Shown here in pieces: positions 45,289 to 58,045 of a DNA stretch of 64,000 nt. The first letter of the stretch is position 1; every line of letters begins with the position of its first letter. This DNA is from Sepiola atlantica (taxonomy: Eukaryota; Mollusca; Cephalopoda; Sepiida; Sepiolidae), in assembly GCA_963556195.1 (NCBI GenBank), contig OY744532.1, forward strand, positions 102,707,083 through 102,771,082, in the 5' to 3' direction. The position numbers and the translations under genes are program-made. A model generated the notes under the pieces. It had not been told where the DNA came from, did not search any database, and saw only the letters and a program-made list of their open reading frames with translations.

Positions 45289-46959
45289 GCAACCCGAGTT
45301 TAAATTAATGCCTCCAATGTTACGAGCCTAAACAGAGCTAAGATAAAGAAGAGAGCTAAATACCGAGGTCCTAAGAACAACATGAAAATAAACCGGAAAC
45401 TTGGGTGGATTTCAAAATTCCAGTAATCATAGGGACATTGTGCTCATGAAATAGAACATAGAAACAGTATATGGCGAATATACCCGGTGGAAAAATTGCA
45501 CATGTGTCCAAACATTGCAGTTAAACGTTAGACTCCTAAAAAATATATCTCAGTTAGAATCTCTGAAATAGTAGATGAATGTCTCGCGTACGCTAGGATG
45601 CCCCATCCCAAGCAACAACCAAGCGGAAAGAGAGTTGATCAAAAAAAAAGTAGATTCAATCAACGAATTTATTTGTCGATTTCTCTGAATTAATTCTAAC
45701 TCTAGCAAATGACAATGTCATCGTCGCTTATTTAGAGTTCGCTTCTTTCGTTTCATTTCGAAGAACATCGCTCATCTCTGAACCCGGAACAGAGGAAAAA
45801 ATAATGTTTATTTCAACACGCGCCGTTAAACATTCCATAGCTTAATTTGTCTAAATTCTTCTATTTTTATTATCATTTCCAAATTCCTTTTTCATAAAAG
45901 ACTTCTTCATCTTGTTTATTTATCGTTCTACCTCTTCCCTTGTAGCATCGATCAATTTTGTTTCGGAGCTTCTTTTTTGTGACCGCTCGTGCGAATTGAC
46001 GCGCCAATCTTAATACACGTGAAGCAGTGGCAGCAGCGAGACGCACAACAAATACGAGCTAATGATGTTTAAACTGTACAATGGCGGCCTGTTTCTTGTT
46101 TATTACGTGCCGCGAACCACTGCCTGAAAAGACGGCAAATATTGACTCTGCTAAATGAAAGCCTTGAATTGTTCGTTGTTACCCGAACAATAACCGCTCA
46201 ATAATTCTGCCTTTCATTTCATTTGGGATATTCCTTGTAATGTTCTCTTCATTAAAATGTAACGTGTTATATCGATGGCTTCTGACAATAAAGGCCAGCA
46301 GTCAAACGGTACAATACAATATAGAGAGATTTCTGAAGTGTGAGCTCCGTCTTCTCATAAAGCTCCTGCATATCACTAATGTTAATTAGAACTATGTATT
46401 GTTGAACTCCATGTGTCTTCCGATACAATGGATTTTATCTGGAAGGTGGCTTTGTGATGAGTATTTTAGAGTGAAACAAGGGTTGTAAAATCAACTTCTT
46501 AGTTCCCCGATGTTCCCACTGCCACTATAGACGATAAAAGAGTGTGTGTGCAAGGTAGGGTTTACCGTTGCGAATGGGTTACGGAATATTCAGTGGTATT
46601 TCCCCTCGTACAACTGATTAAATCCAGTGAATAGCAGATATCTAAGACAACTGCCAGCACTGAAATAAGCGAAAAACACTTATAGGATTCATGTTTATAT
46701 CTATTCTACTACTTCATCCATAGTTACGTGTTGTGTATCCATACCTTTTCTTACTATTACTAATGAAACTAGCTTTCGAGTTACACTCACATTAAAAGTT
46801 ACAAACTCCGATATCCAAATGTGTCAACTAACTTGTCTAATTCTACAAGAACTCGTGTTCAAACAGAACTTAGCTTTAACGTAGCCGTATATGTTATTTA
46901 TACTAGCAAATATATGTTCCTTCTGTCGCGTATTTTTGCAAGCCTAGGAATAAAGTATG
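45289..46959. other. No gene recognised
   Basis: The stretch 45560-46150 is less AT-rich and less repetitive than the rest and may be unique DNA. No splice-flanked coding segment was found. The 64-codon open frame at 46821-47015 has no domain. Confidence 0.45.
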
Positions 46960-47180
46960 ATTGCAATAAAACCGATACTACGCCGTACGCTCAAAGGAGG
47001 AGAAAGACGATATAATAAAACAGAAAAAAACGAAGCTACCCCGAAATCATCAGAAGGTTATATCTGAGAAAATAGTCTCATAGCAATAGAACCGATAATA
47101 CAATGCTTTACAAAAGAAATGAGATAATTTCTGGGAGTATTGTATCATTTCAAGAGAATAGATATTAAACTAACCACATC
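46960..47180. repeat. Diverged copies of the 21.2-kb tandem repeat unit
   Basis: Two to three units with AAAGGAGGAGA, ATAATTTCTGGGAGTATTGT, ATCATTTCAAGAGAATA and ACTAACC, in the order seen at 21236-21975. Confidence 0.55.
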
Positions 47181-47289
47181 GAAATATAGCACACTAGTCT
47201 TTAATTATCAACAAAATTGAATTGAAAAGTGACAGTTATACAATAGTACAATTTAAAAAAAGTAATAGTATAGTTTTTAAAAAACTTTT

Positions 47290-47860
47290 TTAAACATAGT
47301 TCACCCCAAATAAGACTAGTTGCCACTGTAGATGTAAGGGGCTACTTAGAATTAGGGTGGAAGTGTTTTTGGGCCATCCTAAATTGGGAGCTGTGCAACG
47401 AGATGTATGTTCACATTAGTTTTACATTTCAACATGCCGATAAAGTCAAGGAAACAGGGAACAGGGATGGACATCTAAAAGTCAGCAGCATGAGTAAAGA
47501 AGGTATTGGAGTAGAATGCTCTCCGACATCTGGAGACCTCTACAGTGAGTGTTTTTACGTAGAGGAGGGTACCAGAGCAGCAAGTTAATCGGAGCACATT
47601 GCATTTAAGTGTTTGTAAAACAAGTATAAGTATGCGACATTGGGGCGATGGGACAGAGTTTGAATATAGTGGATAGTGAGCAACCTATTAAATTAGCGAT
47701 TGTTTATCTGACCTTGTTTAAAACAGAGCCACTGGTGGATGGTGCACTAGCCCAGATGTGTCAACAATATTGCATGCATGGGCGGATGGCGGCTTTATAG
47801 ATAGATATGGTACTGTCAAGTGTGAACAGTTTTTTGCACGGTTTCAGACACATGGATACA
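47290..47860 (-). mobile_element. LINE copy G, 3' end
   Basis: Collinear with copies B and E. The 3' untranslated part is at 47310-47420 (GATGTAAGGGGCTACTTAGA), the C-terminal coding region at 47420-47600 and the IWAGASS-equivalent near 47740-47765. No intact frame. The plus-strand open frame at 47403-47588 is a shadow. Confidence 0.8.
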
Positions 47861-48057
47861 CAATCTGCATTCGTACTAGAGTTTTATTATGCAGCTTTTC
47901 CTCATCATAGTAGATGCCATTCTACAGTCTTGTTCGAGGGCCTTTTTTTATTGTGGACGAAAATCTTTTGAGTATTTCGAAGTAGACACATAATTTAATC
48001 GACGGAAAAGTCTTTATCACATCTTTCGTTACATGCTTTTGTGGTATTTTTCTTTAT

Positions 48058-48285
48058 TTAATATTTTTTATGTTCCCAGATCGAGAAATCTGAGAGAAAA
48101 AAATACATCAATATGCATATTCCGTACAGCTTCTTCACATGCCTGTAAACATAATTTCCACATGGGAGCGATTGTTCTGTTGTGTCATCACATGTAAGGT
48201 TTAGACATTTATACACTTTTACTGCTGTAGTTTTCGTCGTCGATGTTTCAAATACAGCGTTAGGTATTCCCAAATTATCACCCAT
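48058..48285 (-). CDS. Orphan 75-codon ORF (doubtful)
   Basis: Starts MGDNLGIPNAVFETSTT and contains CLNLTCDDTTEQSLPCGNYV with three cysteines, ending in a hydrophobic stretch. There is no signal peptide and no recognised domain. It could be chance. Listed because its composition is more protein-like than most short frames here. Confidence 0.15.
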   Translation of the reverse strand: MGDNLGIPNAVFETSTTKTTAVKVYKCLNLTCDDTTEQSLPCGNYVYRHVKKLYGICILMYFFLSDFSIWEHKKY

Positions 48286-48419
48286 CTCTTACTGACCAGA
48301 TACTAACGAAAACATGTGTGTCTACAGGAGTTTGTCATATATGAAGAGAATGATGTACTTTGTAAAGAAATATCTGCCGAAGTGTACAATGTGCATATAG
48401 ATAACGTTTAATCCCACTC

Positions 48420-48790
48420 AGAACCCACAGTCTGACTACCAAATTGTCCTGGTGATACCAGATCAGGCTGCCCTGTAGCTCCCTGAGACGAAATTCACCT
48501 ACATTGACGTTTTTTTTTTTTTTTTTTTTTTTTTTTGTAAAACTTAATTATGTTCTACAAAACCAAAAACAACAGCCCTTCTCCCTTTCTCCCTCCCCTT
48601 TTTTATTTTATTTTTCCTACCCTACTCCCGGTCCTGGATATGACCTTAAACTACATCCGATGGTGAGATCCGGCTTACGGACTTTGGGGAATGTGGAGCC
48701 TCCTCTTAATTACCATTGCTCCCAGGTCCACCCTGACCCGGAGTGGTGGTACCTGTTAGGGTCCCAACTATGGGTTAAATAGAAACAGAT
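48420..48790 (-). repeat. Retroposed-looking segment with 28-nt poly(T)
   Basis: A poly(T) run at 48509-48536 is flanked by two GC-richer blocks, 48420-48500 and 48620-48790. The latter contains the reverse complement of the CTCCGGGTCAGNGTGGACCT word also found at 32.7 kb. A poly(A)-tailed retrocopy or SINE on the minus strand is possible. The parent is unknown. Confidence 0.4.
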
Positions 48791-49417
48791 GAAACAAAAA
48801 AGAGAAGAAAACAAATATACTTTAACAACCAAACCAAACACCATCAATAAATATTTGAACATATAAAGAACTTGAAGCATAAAAACTTCTACCAAAATGA
48901 CTTCATTCGGCATTAAATAACCTGAAAAGGGTTGATATGCCGTAAAACAAAACAACCAAAACAACCAACCAAATTGTCATTTGTTATTGTTGTACCATGT
49001 TATTGAAAATATTATACGAGACTTCGCTACATTAAAATTTTTTTACTTAGTTTGGCACCTACGAATAGTTATATAAAATATGACAAAATAACAGGTCGCA
49101 TCAGTAATAAAATAATATTAAAAGAATACCAATATATTAAAAATGTTTGTACATACAAAGATAAAGAATTTATTTGTTTTTTTGAAAACGGCACTGCACA
49201 CCTTTAGATTGAACATAGAAAGCAATATGTAATATGTGAAATATATTACATTTCGATACCGCAAAGGTCACGTAACACGTTATCTATAAACGTTGCCTTC
49301 ATTCCTAACTATACGTAAGTAAATAATAAAGGAGACTATGCTATATTTCATGTTGAAGAATATACAAATAAGTTGTCAAAATGAAAGCAACATTTTATTT
49401 TCTGTATTATATTTTAA
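48791..49417. other. No recognisable feature
   Basis: AT-rich DNA. Confidence 0.5.
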
Positions 49418-51508
49418 AATGTGAAAACAAATAAGAATAAATAGTTAACATTACAACTACATACCGAACAAATGTGAAAACAAATATAAATAAAAACTTA
49501 ACATTACAACTGCATACCGAACAAATGTGAAAACAAATAAGAATAAAAAGTTAAAATTACAACTGCATACCGAACAAATGTGAAAACAAATAAGAATAAA
49601 AAGTTAACATTACAACTGCATACCGAACAAATGTGAAAACAAATAAGAATAAAAAGTTAACATTACAACTGCATACCGAACAAATGTGAAAACAAATAAG
49701 AATAAAAAGTTAACATTACAACTGCATACCGAAAAAATGTGAAAACAAATAAGAATAAAAAGTTAACATTACAACTGCATACCGAACAAATGTGAAAACA
49801 AATAAGAATAAAAAGTTAACATTACAACTGCATACCGAAAAAATGTGAAAACAAATAAGAATAAAAAGTTAACATTACAACTGCATACCGAACAAATGTG
49901 AAAACAAATAAGAATAAAAAGTTAACATTACAACTGCATACCGAAAAAATGTGAAAACAAATAAGAATAAAAAGTTAACATTACAACTGCATACCGAACA
50001 AATGCGAAAACAAATAAGAATAAAAAGTTAACATTACAACTGCATACCGAAAAAATGTGAAAACAAATAAGAATAAAAAGTTAACATTACAACTGCATAC
50101 CGAACAAATGTGAAAACAAATAAGTAACAGTTAACATTACAACTGCATACCGAAAAAATGTGAAAACAAATAAGTAACAGTTAACATTACAACTGCATAC
50201 CGAACAAATGTGAAAACAAATAAGAATAAAAAGTTAACATTACAACTGCATACCGAAAAAATGTGAAAACAAATAAGAATAAAAAGTTAACATTACAACT
50301 GCATACCGAACAAATGTGAAAACAAATAAGAATAAAAAGTTAACATTACAACTGCATACCGAAAAAATGTGAAAACAAATAAGAATAAAAAGTTAACATT
50401 ACAACTGCATACCGAAAAAATGTGAAAACAAATAAGTAACAGTTAAAATTACAACTGCATACCGAAAAAATGTGAAAACAAATAAGTAACAGTTAACATT
50501 ACAACTGCATACCGAACAAATGTGAAAACAAATAAGAATAAAAAGTTAACATTACAACTGCATACCGAACAAATGTGAAAACAAATAAGAATAAAAAGTT
50601 AACATTACAACTGCATACCGAAAAAATGTGAAAACAAATAAGTAACAGTTAACATTACAACTGCATACCGAAAAAATGTGAAAACAAATAAGAAGTAACA
50701 GTTAACATTACAACTGCATACCGAAAAAATGTGAAAACAAATTAAAAGTAACAGTTAACATTACAACTGCATACCGAAAAAATGTGAAAACAAATAAGAA
50801 GTAACAGTTAACATTACAACTGCATACCGAGAAAATGTGAAAACAAATAAGAAGTAAAAGTTAACGTTACAACTGCATACCGAAAAAATGTGAAAACAAA
50901 TAAGTAACAGTTAAAATTACAACTGCATACCGAAAAAATGTGAAAACAAATAAGTAACAGTTAACATTACAACTGCATACCGAACAAATGTGAAAACAAA
51001 TAAGAATAAAAAGTTAACATTACAACTGCATACCGAACAAATGTGAAAACAAATAAGAATAAAAAGTTAACATTACAACTGCATACCGAAAAAATGTGAA
51101 AACAAATAAGTAACAGTTAACATTACAACTGCATACCGAAAAAATGTGAAAACAAATAAGAAGTAACAGTTAACATTACAACTGCATACCGAAAAAATGT
51201 GAAAACAAATTAAAAGTAACAGTTAACATTACAACTGCATACCGAAAAAATGTGAAAACAAATAAGAAGTAACAGTTAACATTACAACTGCATACCGAGA
51301 AAATGTGAAAACAAATAAGAAGTAAAAGTTAACGTTACAACTGCATACCGAAAAAATGTGAAAACAAATAAGAATAAAAGCTGACCATTACAATTGCATA
51401 CCGAAAAAAGGTGAAAACAAATAAGAATAAAAAGTAAACATTACAACTGCATACCGAAAAAATGTGAAAACAAATAAGAAGTAAAATTTAACATTACAAC
51501 TGCATACC
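49418..51508. repeat. 53-bp minisatellite, about 40 copies, with 468-bp higher-order repeat
   Basis: The unit is AAATGTGAAAACAAATAAGA, ATAAAAAGTTAACATTACAA, then CTGCATACCGAAC (53 bp). Variants have A instead of C near the end, a 50-bp form with AAGTAACAGTT and a 53-bp form with AAGAAGTAACAGTT. A block of nine units occurs twice in succession, offset by exactly 468 bp. AGTTAAAATT occurs at 50441 and 50909, and the rare CGAGAAAATG near 50829 and 51297. The array ends in CATACCGGGCAACGCTGG at about 51503-51520, where the last unit joins a GGGCAACGCYGG motif also seen at 15.79 kb. There is no coding capacity. Confidence 0.95.
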
Positions 51509-53219
51509 GGGCAACGCTGGAAAGCTACGTCTAGAACTATATAAACATTTTCATTTTCAGATCTTAATTCAAAGTCGATTAAGGGCATTATTGTTGTCTT
51601 CTTTCATATTTTACCGTCTCGTTGTTATGCAGTTATGTCTGCATATATTTCTTTTTGTTTCTTCATATTTTTATTCATATGTTTTCTGTACTACGTATAC
51701 ACTTATTATCTCTTATTTCTGTTTCGGTATGACATTCACACTTTCCTAGGTGTAATTCCCCGGTTTTTCTACATCAATATGTATAGGTCGGTTCCGTTGG
51801 TTTTACAGCATATAAATCATATGTGCGTTTTGAAATACCGAATAAAGATGTAAAATATTATTTCATAGGTAAGATGATTATTTATATTGCTAGAATGCAT
51901 TTCTCTTAATATACATTGCTCTTTAGATACATTGTTCATTGAAGACATTACGGTTTGAAACAATTACCCTTTAAAACAATTACTCTTTAAAAATATTACT
52001 TGATGATTACCCTTTGAAGATATTACCCAAGCTGAAAAAGACACAGACAATAACCTAAGGCCCAGACCGACACCACCAGTTTTGGGCTGTTTGAAATAAA
52101 GTTTTCAAATATAATTTTATAGTTACGGCAATTATGTACATCACGAACATACATTGTTCATACTTGATCAGAATACATTGCTCTTTTATCACCAGAATAC
52201 ATTGCTCTTTTATCACCAGAATATATTGCCCATGGAAAAAAATTGAACAGTGAAAGCGGAACATTACTCTTAGAAGGGAACTCTAGTTAGAGATATCAGC
52301 ATTACTCCCAGAAAGCACCATTCCCCCCAAAAAATATTACTCACAGAAAAACATTACTTCTTTGGAAACATTACTCTTTTAACTTGATAATCCTCTTTGT
52401 TCTCGACGTGATTGACCTTCGTCATTACGGGTCGTCACTCACAGCTAACATATGGCTTCCTTTTCGGGGGGGGGGTATCTTACTTTTCAGCATGCGATTG
52501 AAGTCGGCGAAGTGTAGGCCCCGGGGACAAGACGATCAATCGGTATAATTTACCGTTAATGATAACAGTACGCTTAAAATAACAATACCGTTTAAAAAGA
52601 ATGCTCTTTCTTCCACCGTAAAAATATATGTTATTCTTAACTAAATATTCTTTAAAGAAAATGTGCTACTTCTGCAGTTAACGGATCGTGCGATTTTTTA
52701 GATAAGAATTTCAAGTTAAATTCGATTTTACGGTATCTCATGTTTATTAAATAGTTAGATGTAAGTACAAAATAGTTAAAAATCCCCCCCCCCGTAATTT
52801 GTAGAATGGTTTTCTAAATAACAAGGTTATTATTTCAGAACGGTCCACGAACTACAGAAGTACCATCAATGTTTCTCATTTATTTTGTAAAATCGTAGCA
52901 ATGTAATTCAGGTTTTTCTCCCGTATAAATACGTGTTAGCGAAATATTCTTCAGTTCAGTAAAACAATTGTTACTTTTTAACATATATTTTTTTTGAATT
53001 GACGATTTTGGAACAATTCAAATTAAAATGAGTACGGTCGTAATTGTCTTAAGCGACATCACATTAATCACGTATCACTTTGCTGATCGGATCTTCCCCT
53101 TTGTAAAAGAAAGATAGAGGGTGATAACGTACGTAAGACCATGATATTTTCTTAGCGTAGTATTATATATATTTTAATTTTAGAACTTCCCGTTTTTCAT
53201 TTTCGCACTCCTGTTTACA
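51509..53219. other. No gene recognised
   Basis: Short local repeats occur. CAGAATACATTGCTCTTTTA is repeated three times at 52170-52230, and ATTAC(T/C)C words recur at 51960-52380. Another copy of the GATAACGTACGTA repeat lies at 53100-53180. No domain-bearing frame. Confidence 0.5.
53100..53180. repeat. Dispersed repeat, copy 2
   Basis: GGTGATAACGTACGTAAG, then TTAGCGTAGTATTATATAT, as at 31.5 kb. Confidence 0.45.
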
Positions 53220-53292
53220 TTCTTTCTATCTATATATCTGTCTGTGTGTCTGTCTGTCTCTTTCTCTCATTCTCTCCACTTTCTCTCTCTCT

Positions 53293-53379
<87 letters not shown>

Positions 53380-53403
53380 GCATACATATATATATATATA
53401 TAT
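53220..53403. repeat. (CT)n-rich then (TA)n array
   Basis: CTGTCT and CT-rich tract to about 53295, then about 108 bp of TA with CATA interruptions. Confidence 0.95.
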
Positions 53404-53540
53404 TTAAAGAAGTCAAGATGAAGATAAAAAAGTACATAAAATTACATAAAATTACATAAAAATACATAAAATTGATAAATTATTTGAAACCCTGTAAGTA
53501 TTTTTTATAATTTTCTGCAATTGTTTATCATCATCGTTCC

Positions 53541-53546
<6 letters not shown>

Positions 53547-53607
<61 letters not shown>
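53547..53607. repeat. (TA)n microsatellite
   Basis: Perfect TA tract. Confidence 0.97.
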
Positions 53608-53608
<1 letters not shown>

Positions 53609-53979
53609 TCTTTTGTACTTTACCCAATTGCTCCCTCTTATCACTATCACTTTGCTACCTATTATTTTATTTACTGTAAACTGTAGAATTAAAAATTATA
53701 CGTTTTAAACTGTTCACTATTTTCATCTCAATGCTAGCTTTTCTTTTGACTTGCTGTTTTAATTAAAACTACCATTTTGTATTTATTTAATTTAAAATTT
53801 AACACCATAAAACTATCTCTGAAATGTTCATGGAAGTTTTCCCAATGGCTTTTAATACACCACTTACATCGTAAACTTTCATATTGCAAATTTTCCAAGT
53901 GGATAATTTTGGCTATTTAATGATTTGGCCTTTCCGAAAATACAAGAGATTTTACATTTTATGATACTTATTTTTTCCT

Positions 53980-54055
53980 GAATTGTACCGGGTTTCGAAC
54001 CTGTTATTACGAATTTTCATGACGCCTTCAACGGTGAACGTTACACTTTATTTTC
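53980..54055 (-). repeat. tRNA-like SINE head fragment
   Basis: Minus strand: AACAGGTTCGAAACCCGGTA (about 53985-54004) contains a perfect B box. The upstream part has no clear A box. The neighbouring sequence is AT-rich. Confidence 0.5.
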
Positions 54056-54408
54056 CACATTTCTTTTTGCATTGGTCATTTTTTATTTTCACTTTTTATT
54101 ATATATATATCTTTTCAAATTATGACTTTAAGTAATTTGCTTTTATCAACTTATATGTTTGTACTTTGTGGCGATAAGATTTCATTCTTTGAAAAAAACA
54201 TGGCTTTAGGAATGGATAATACAATTTCTGTTATGACACCCCTTGTTTTGAACGACTGTTTATGTAATCGATATTGAATTTTATACAATGTGATTCTCAA
54301 TTGTTCATGTTTATATAATTGCTCTATCTCATATATCGAGAAACAATTTTGTTATGATTGACCCCACTTGAAAGGTAAACATCATATCTTTATTTCTCTG
54401 TTCTTTAT

Positions 54409-54410
<2 letters not shown>

Positions 54411-54468
<58 letters not shown>
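54411..54468. repeat. (TA)n microsatellite
   Basis: Perfect TA tract. Confidence 0.97.
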
Positions 54469-54470
<2 letters not shown>

Positions 54471-55029
54471 GTAAACTTAATTACATGAATATTTTTACGC
54501 TTCAATAATTCAACATGAACAACACTTTGTGTTCCGGGAAGACATGGGTTTTTATTAATATCGAGAGACTTAATTAGCACAGGGTATAGACACAAACTCA
54601 GATTCCAACAACCAACATCGGGACAACAGAGTTTAACACTTCCAGTTATACAGCAACTTAAAAATGAGAAGGTGTGTGGGTAAAGCAGACAAGTTCAGAT
54701 GAAACGGATATACATAGGGACGCAAAGAGGAAACAATGTTTTTTTTTAGGTAACAGGTAAAATCAACACGTCAACGATAAGGAAATGTTTAACAAACAAT
54801 CATAAATATATGATAGTATATAGTGAGAAAATAATTTAAGGGTTAAAGTCGCTATCCATCAAAAGTATTGGAAAATTGTAAAATTGAAAATGTGAAAATG
54901 ACAAGAAAAGTTACTACTTTAAAAAATGTTTAATTAAAAATCAGAAACAGTAAAAGTAAAACAACTGGGATTTCAAATTCTAGACATCAAAATAAGTAGC
55001 CGATTTGCAAATACCTTAGTTAGAAACAT
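54469..55029. other. No recognisable feature
   Basis: A-rich DNA. Confidence 0.5.
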
Positions 55030-56350
55030 GATTTTTTTAACATAGGTCACCCCCAAAAAAGAACCCCGCCACCTTAGACGTAAGCGGCTACTGAGAAAAA
55101 AGAGTGAAAGTTTGGGGGTCATCTTAAATTAGGAGCTGTACAGCGAGATGTCTGTTTACATTAGGTTTAAATTTCTGGATGTCAGTACAGTCAGGAAAAC
55201 AGGGAACAAGGGAAGAGTTCCAGAGTCCAGCAGCTCTTCGGCATCTAGGCACCTCCACAGTGAATGGATTATATTTGCCAGATTGTTCGGTTGGTCTAGT
55301 GAATTTACTTTGTGGGGGCACCATGGCAGCAAGCCCATCAGATCACAATCCATTGAAGTACTTGTAAAACAGACACACGGAAGCTACATTGCGACTATTG
55401 GACAGGGGCTGGAACTTGGTAGATAGTGAGGGACCTATTAAGTTGCCGACTCTTTTTTGGACCTTTTTTGAGAGAGACTAGTGAATGATGCCCCAACCAC
55501 GACGTAGCAACAATACTCTATGCATGGGCGGATGCTGACTTTGTAGAGATATAGAATAATGTCAGGTGTGAGAAGCTAACTAGCACGGTAGAAGAGCCCA
55601 CTTTTTTTGCAGCAGCTCTGTCAATGTATTTAATGTATTTATTCCAATTCATGTTATCTGTGAAAGTTAGGCCAAGGAGTTTGAATGATGAACTTTCAGG
55701 GAGGGTGTTATTTGCAATGACAATCGTTGGTTGAAGAGGTTATTTGTAGTGATTGAAGGAAAATAGCTTTGCGGCATTAAAGGTTACCATCAATTTTTGA
55801 CCCCAATACACTACAGACTGGAGGTCATTTTCTAAGGATTCTGCCATTGTCTCAGATATGTGCACGTCGGTTTTTCCCACATGACGAGAGTAGAGTGTGG
55901 TGTTGTCAGCAAATATTCATATCTCAGTCTCAATGACATCAGGGAGATCATTTATGTAAATCAAGAACAGTAGAAGCCCAAGGATGGATCCCTGGGGTAC
56001 ACCGACATTTATGTCATGTTGCTTAGATAAACGGCCATCGAGTACAACCTAGATCTTTCTTTTTCTTAGGAAGGATTTAATTATATTATATATTTGTCAA
56101 GTAAACCCTATGCGTGCAGTTTTAGGAGAAACCCTTCATGCCAGACCTTGTCAAAAGTCTTGGATATATCAAGCGCTACCGCCCTATCTTCACCTGCCTT
56201 GTCCAGTGTATGATATATGCGTTAAATAAGCCCGTTAGGATATCTTCGCTAGAGCGTGCTTTTCTATATCCGTATTGATGACCAGAAAGACGTTTAGTAT
56301 TATCTTAGTCCTGGACTATCGCTAGATTGATTTATGATTCAAGGGAGGGG
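55030..56350 (-). mobile_element. LINE copy E, RT to 3' end
   Basis: Keeps the true 3' end of the family. Minus strand from high to low coordinates: reverse transcriptase remnants (about 56230-55700, with the FADD region near 55905-55925 decayed), the IWAGASS-like block near 55500, then a readable C-terminus at 55324-55124 containing RRAAGLWNSSLVPCFPDCTD, IQKFKPNVNRHLAV. The 3' untranslated part runs to 55030, where an A-rich end would be. No intact frame. It overlaps shadow frames on the plus strand. Confidence 0.88.
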
Positions 56351-56786
56351 CAAAGGCGCTCTATCCCTAAATAGACTGCCAGAATGCCCTATGCTGGAAA
56401 TCTCATTTATTTGATCAATCATAACTCAAAAACCAATAAACCAAATTAGTAAAAACTTGCACAGACATTTTATTTGATAAGTTCTATAAGTGTGTAGAAT
56501 TTCAGCATCATTACTCAAGACAACCCAGAGATCCAGAAAGTTCAATCATGAAATCATGTTATCCGTGTGTACGCACGTACGTACGTATGGTCCCCCCTGT
56601 ATCTCATCAACTATTTGATAGATTCAGCTGATTTTGAGCAAAGATAAAGGTTCTAAGGTCTAGCTGATGGCATTTTAATTTCAGTTTACCATATACGTTA
56701 GTTTTCCAGAAAATTCAAATAAAACTTAAAATGCCCGTTGTATTGAGGCATAGCCTTTACAAAAGTTTGTAGTGTGTCCTTATATC

Positions 56787-56787
<1 letters not shown>
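56351..56787. other. No gene recognised
   Basis: Contains an (ACGT)-type run at 56570-56587. No domain. Confidence 0.5.

Positions 56788-56846
<59 letters not shown>
56788..56846. repeat. (TA)n microsatellite, left flank of MITE
   Basis: Perfect TA tract that ends at the MITE. Confidence 0.97.
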
Positions 56847-56849
<3 letters not shown>

Positions 56850-57244
56850 CATGATAAATGCCAGTATACTGAAATCATATGCCCTTAATAGGGTTAAGAT
56901 GACAATTCATATACACTAAATGCACAAAAGCAAGGAAATTCCCATTTTTTTTACACTTTTATTGTCATTAAGGGTATGCGAGCACAACAGGGCTATGTAT
57001 TTTACTGGTAGGAATTTTTCTTCAGCGCACCTTACACACTTCATTCACTCATGCATAGAGATTTATACTGTGGTGATGTGATAATGAAATGGTTTAGTTG
57101 ATATGTAGTCATACCCTTAATTAATGACAATAAAAGTGTAAAAATTTGGGAATTTCCTTGCTTTTGTACATTTAGTGTATATGAATTTTCATCTTAACCC
57201 TATTAAAGGGATATGATTTCAGTATACTGGCATTTATTATAGAA
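56847..57244. mobile_element. MITE with about 130-bp terminal inverted repeats
   Basis: About 398 bp. The left arm begins TTCCATGATAAATGCCAGTA, TACTGAAATCATATGCCC. The right arm, read inward, begins TTCTATAATAAATGCCAGTA, TACTGAAATCATATCCC. The arms match at over 90 percent for about 130 bp (through GGAAATTCCCA and CTTTTATTGTCATTA) and enclose about 130 bp of unlike sequence. TA tracts lie on both sides, as expected from a Tc1/mariner-type TA insertion. No coding capacity. The high arm identity suggests a young insertion. Confidence 0.88.
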
Positions 57245-57276
57245 TATATATATATATAGAGAGAGAGAGATAGATA
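57245..57276. repeat. (TA)n-(GA)n microsatellite, right flank of MITE
   Basis: Short TA tract, then GAGAGAGA. Confidence 0.93.
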
Positions 57277-57739
57277 TAAGGACAAACTCCAAACAAAACA
57301 AGAGAGAAAAGACAAGTGTACGACGAGTCATGATAGAAAGGTAAAACTTCTTATTATCATCATTAGTTTTCAGATAGGGTTAATTTAATATCTGTTGAAT
57401 GGGAGAGGTCAAGCAGTCACGTGGGGGCCAACTTATACCAAGGTATAATAAGGCACGATGAATTACTAATTAGCGTGGTAAAAAGTAAAACAGTTACAGT
57501 TTTCAAAGAAAGAAACACATCACCTCACAACATTGATAGAGTCTTTTAATAGGTGGATAATTACACGAGAAATAAACTTGCTAAGTAGGTTGTGACCATT
57601 CAGATCAGTTAAGACCGTTTGCAGAGTCTATCAGAAACCGGTGTCAGGTGGAGGTAACTTTTAGTATTGATATAAAGGCAGCAGTTTAATGATGTATTTG
57701 AGAAAAGCTGAGTGGTTCACATTTTGGCAGGGTGATTTA
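57277..57739. other. No recognisable feature
   Basis: Unremarkable AT-rich DNA. Confidence 0.5.
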
Positions 57740-58045
57740 CTTAAGCCATAAATAGCTATGGTTATTTTTTAATTTCCTACTGGAGCCACAACTAGCTATG
57801 GTTATTTTTTAATTTCTTACTGGAGCCATAAATGGATATGGTTATTTCTTAATTTCTTACTGGAGCCACACATAGCTATGGTTATTTCTTAATTTTTTAC
57901 TTGAGCCATAAATAGCTATGGTTATTTCTTAATTTCTTACTGGAGCCACACATACCTATGGTTATTTCTTATTTTTTTACTTGACCCATAAATAACTATG
58001 GTTATTTCTAAATTTCCTACTGGAGCCACACATAGCTATGGTTAA
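57740..58045. repeat. 40-bp tandem repeat with 80-bp alternation, eight copies
   Basis: The unit is GAGCCA(T/C)A(A/C)ATAGCTATGG, TTATTTCTTAATTT, CTTACTG. CTATGG landmarks lie every 40 bp from 57755 to 58035. Mostly alternating units carry CCATAAATAG and CCACACATAG, so the recent amplification unit was the 80-bp dimer. Confidence 0.92.
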
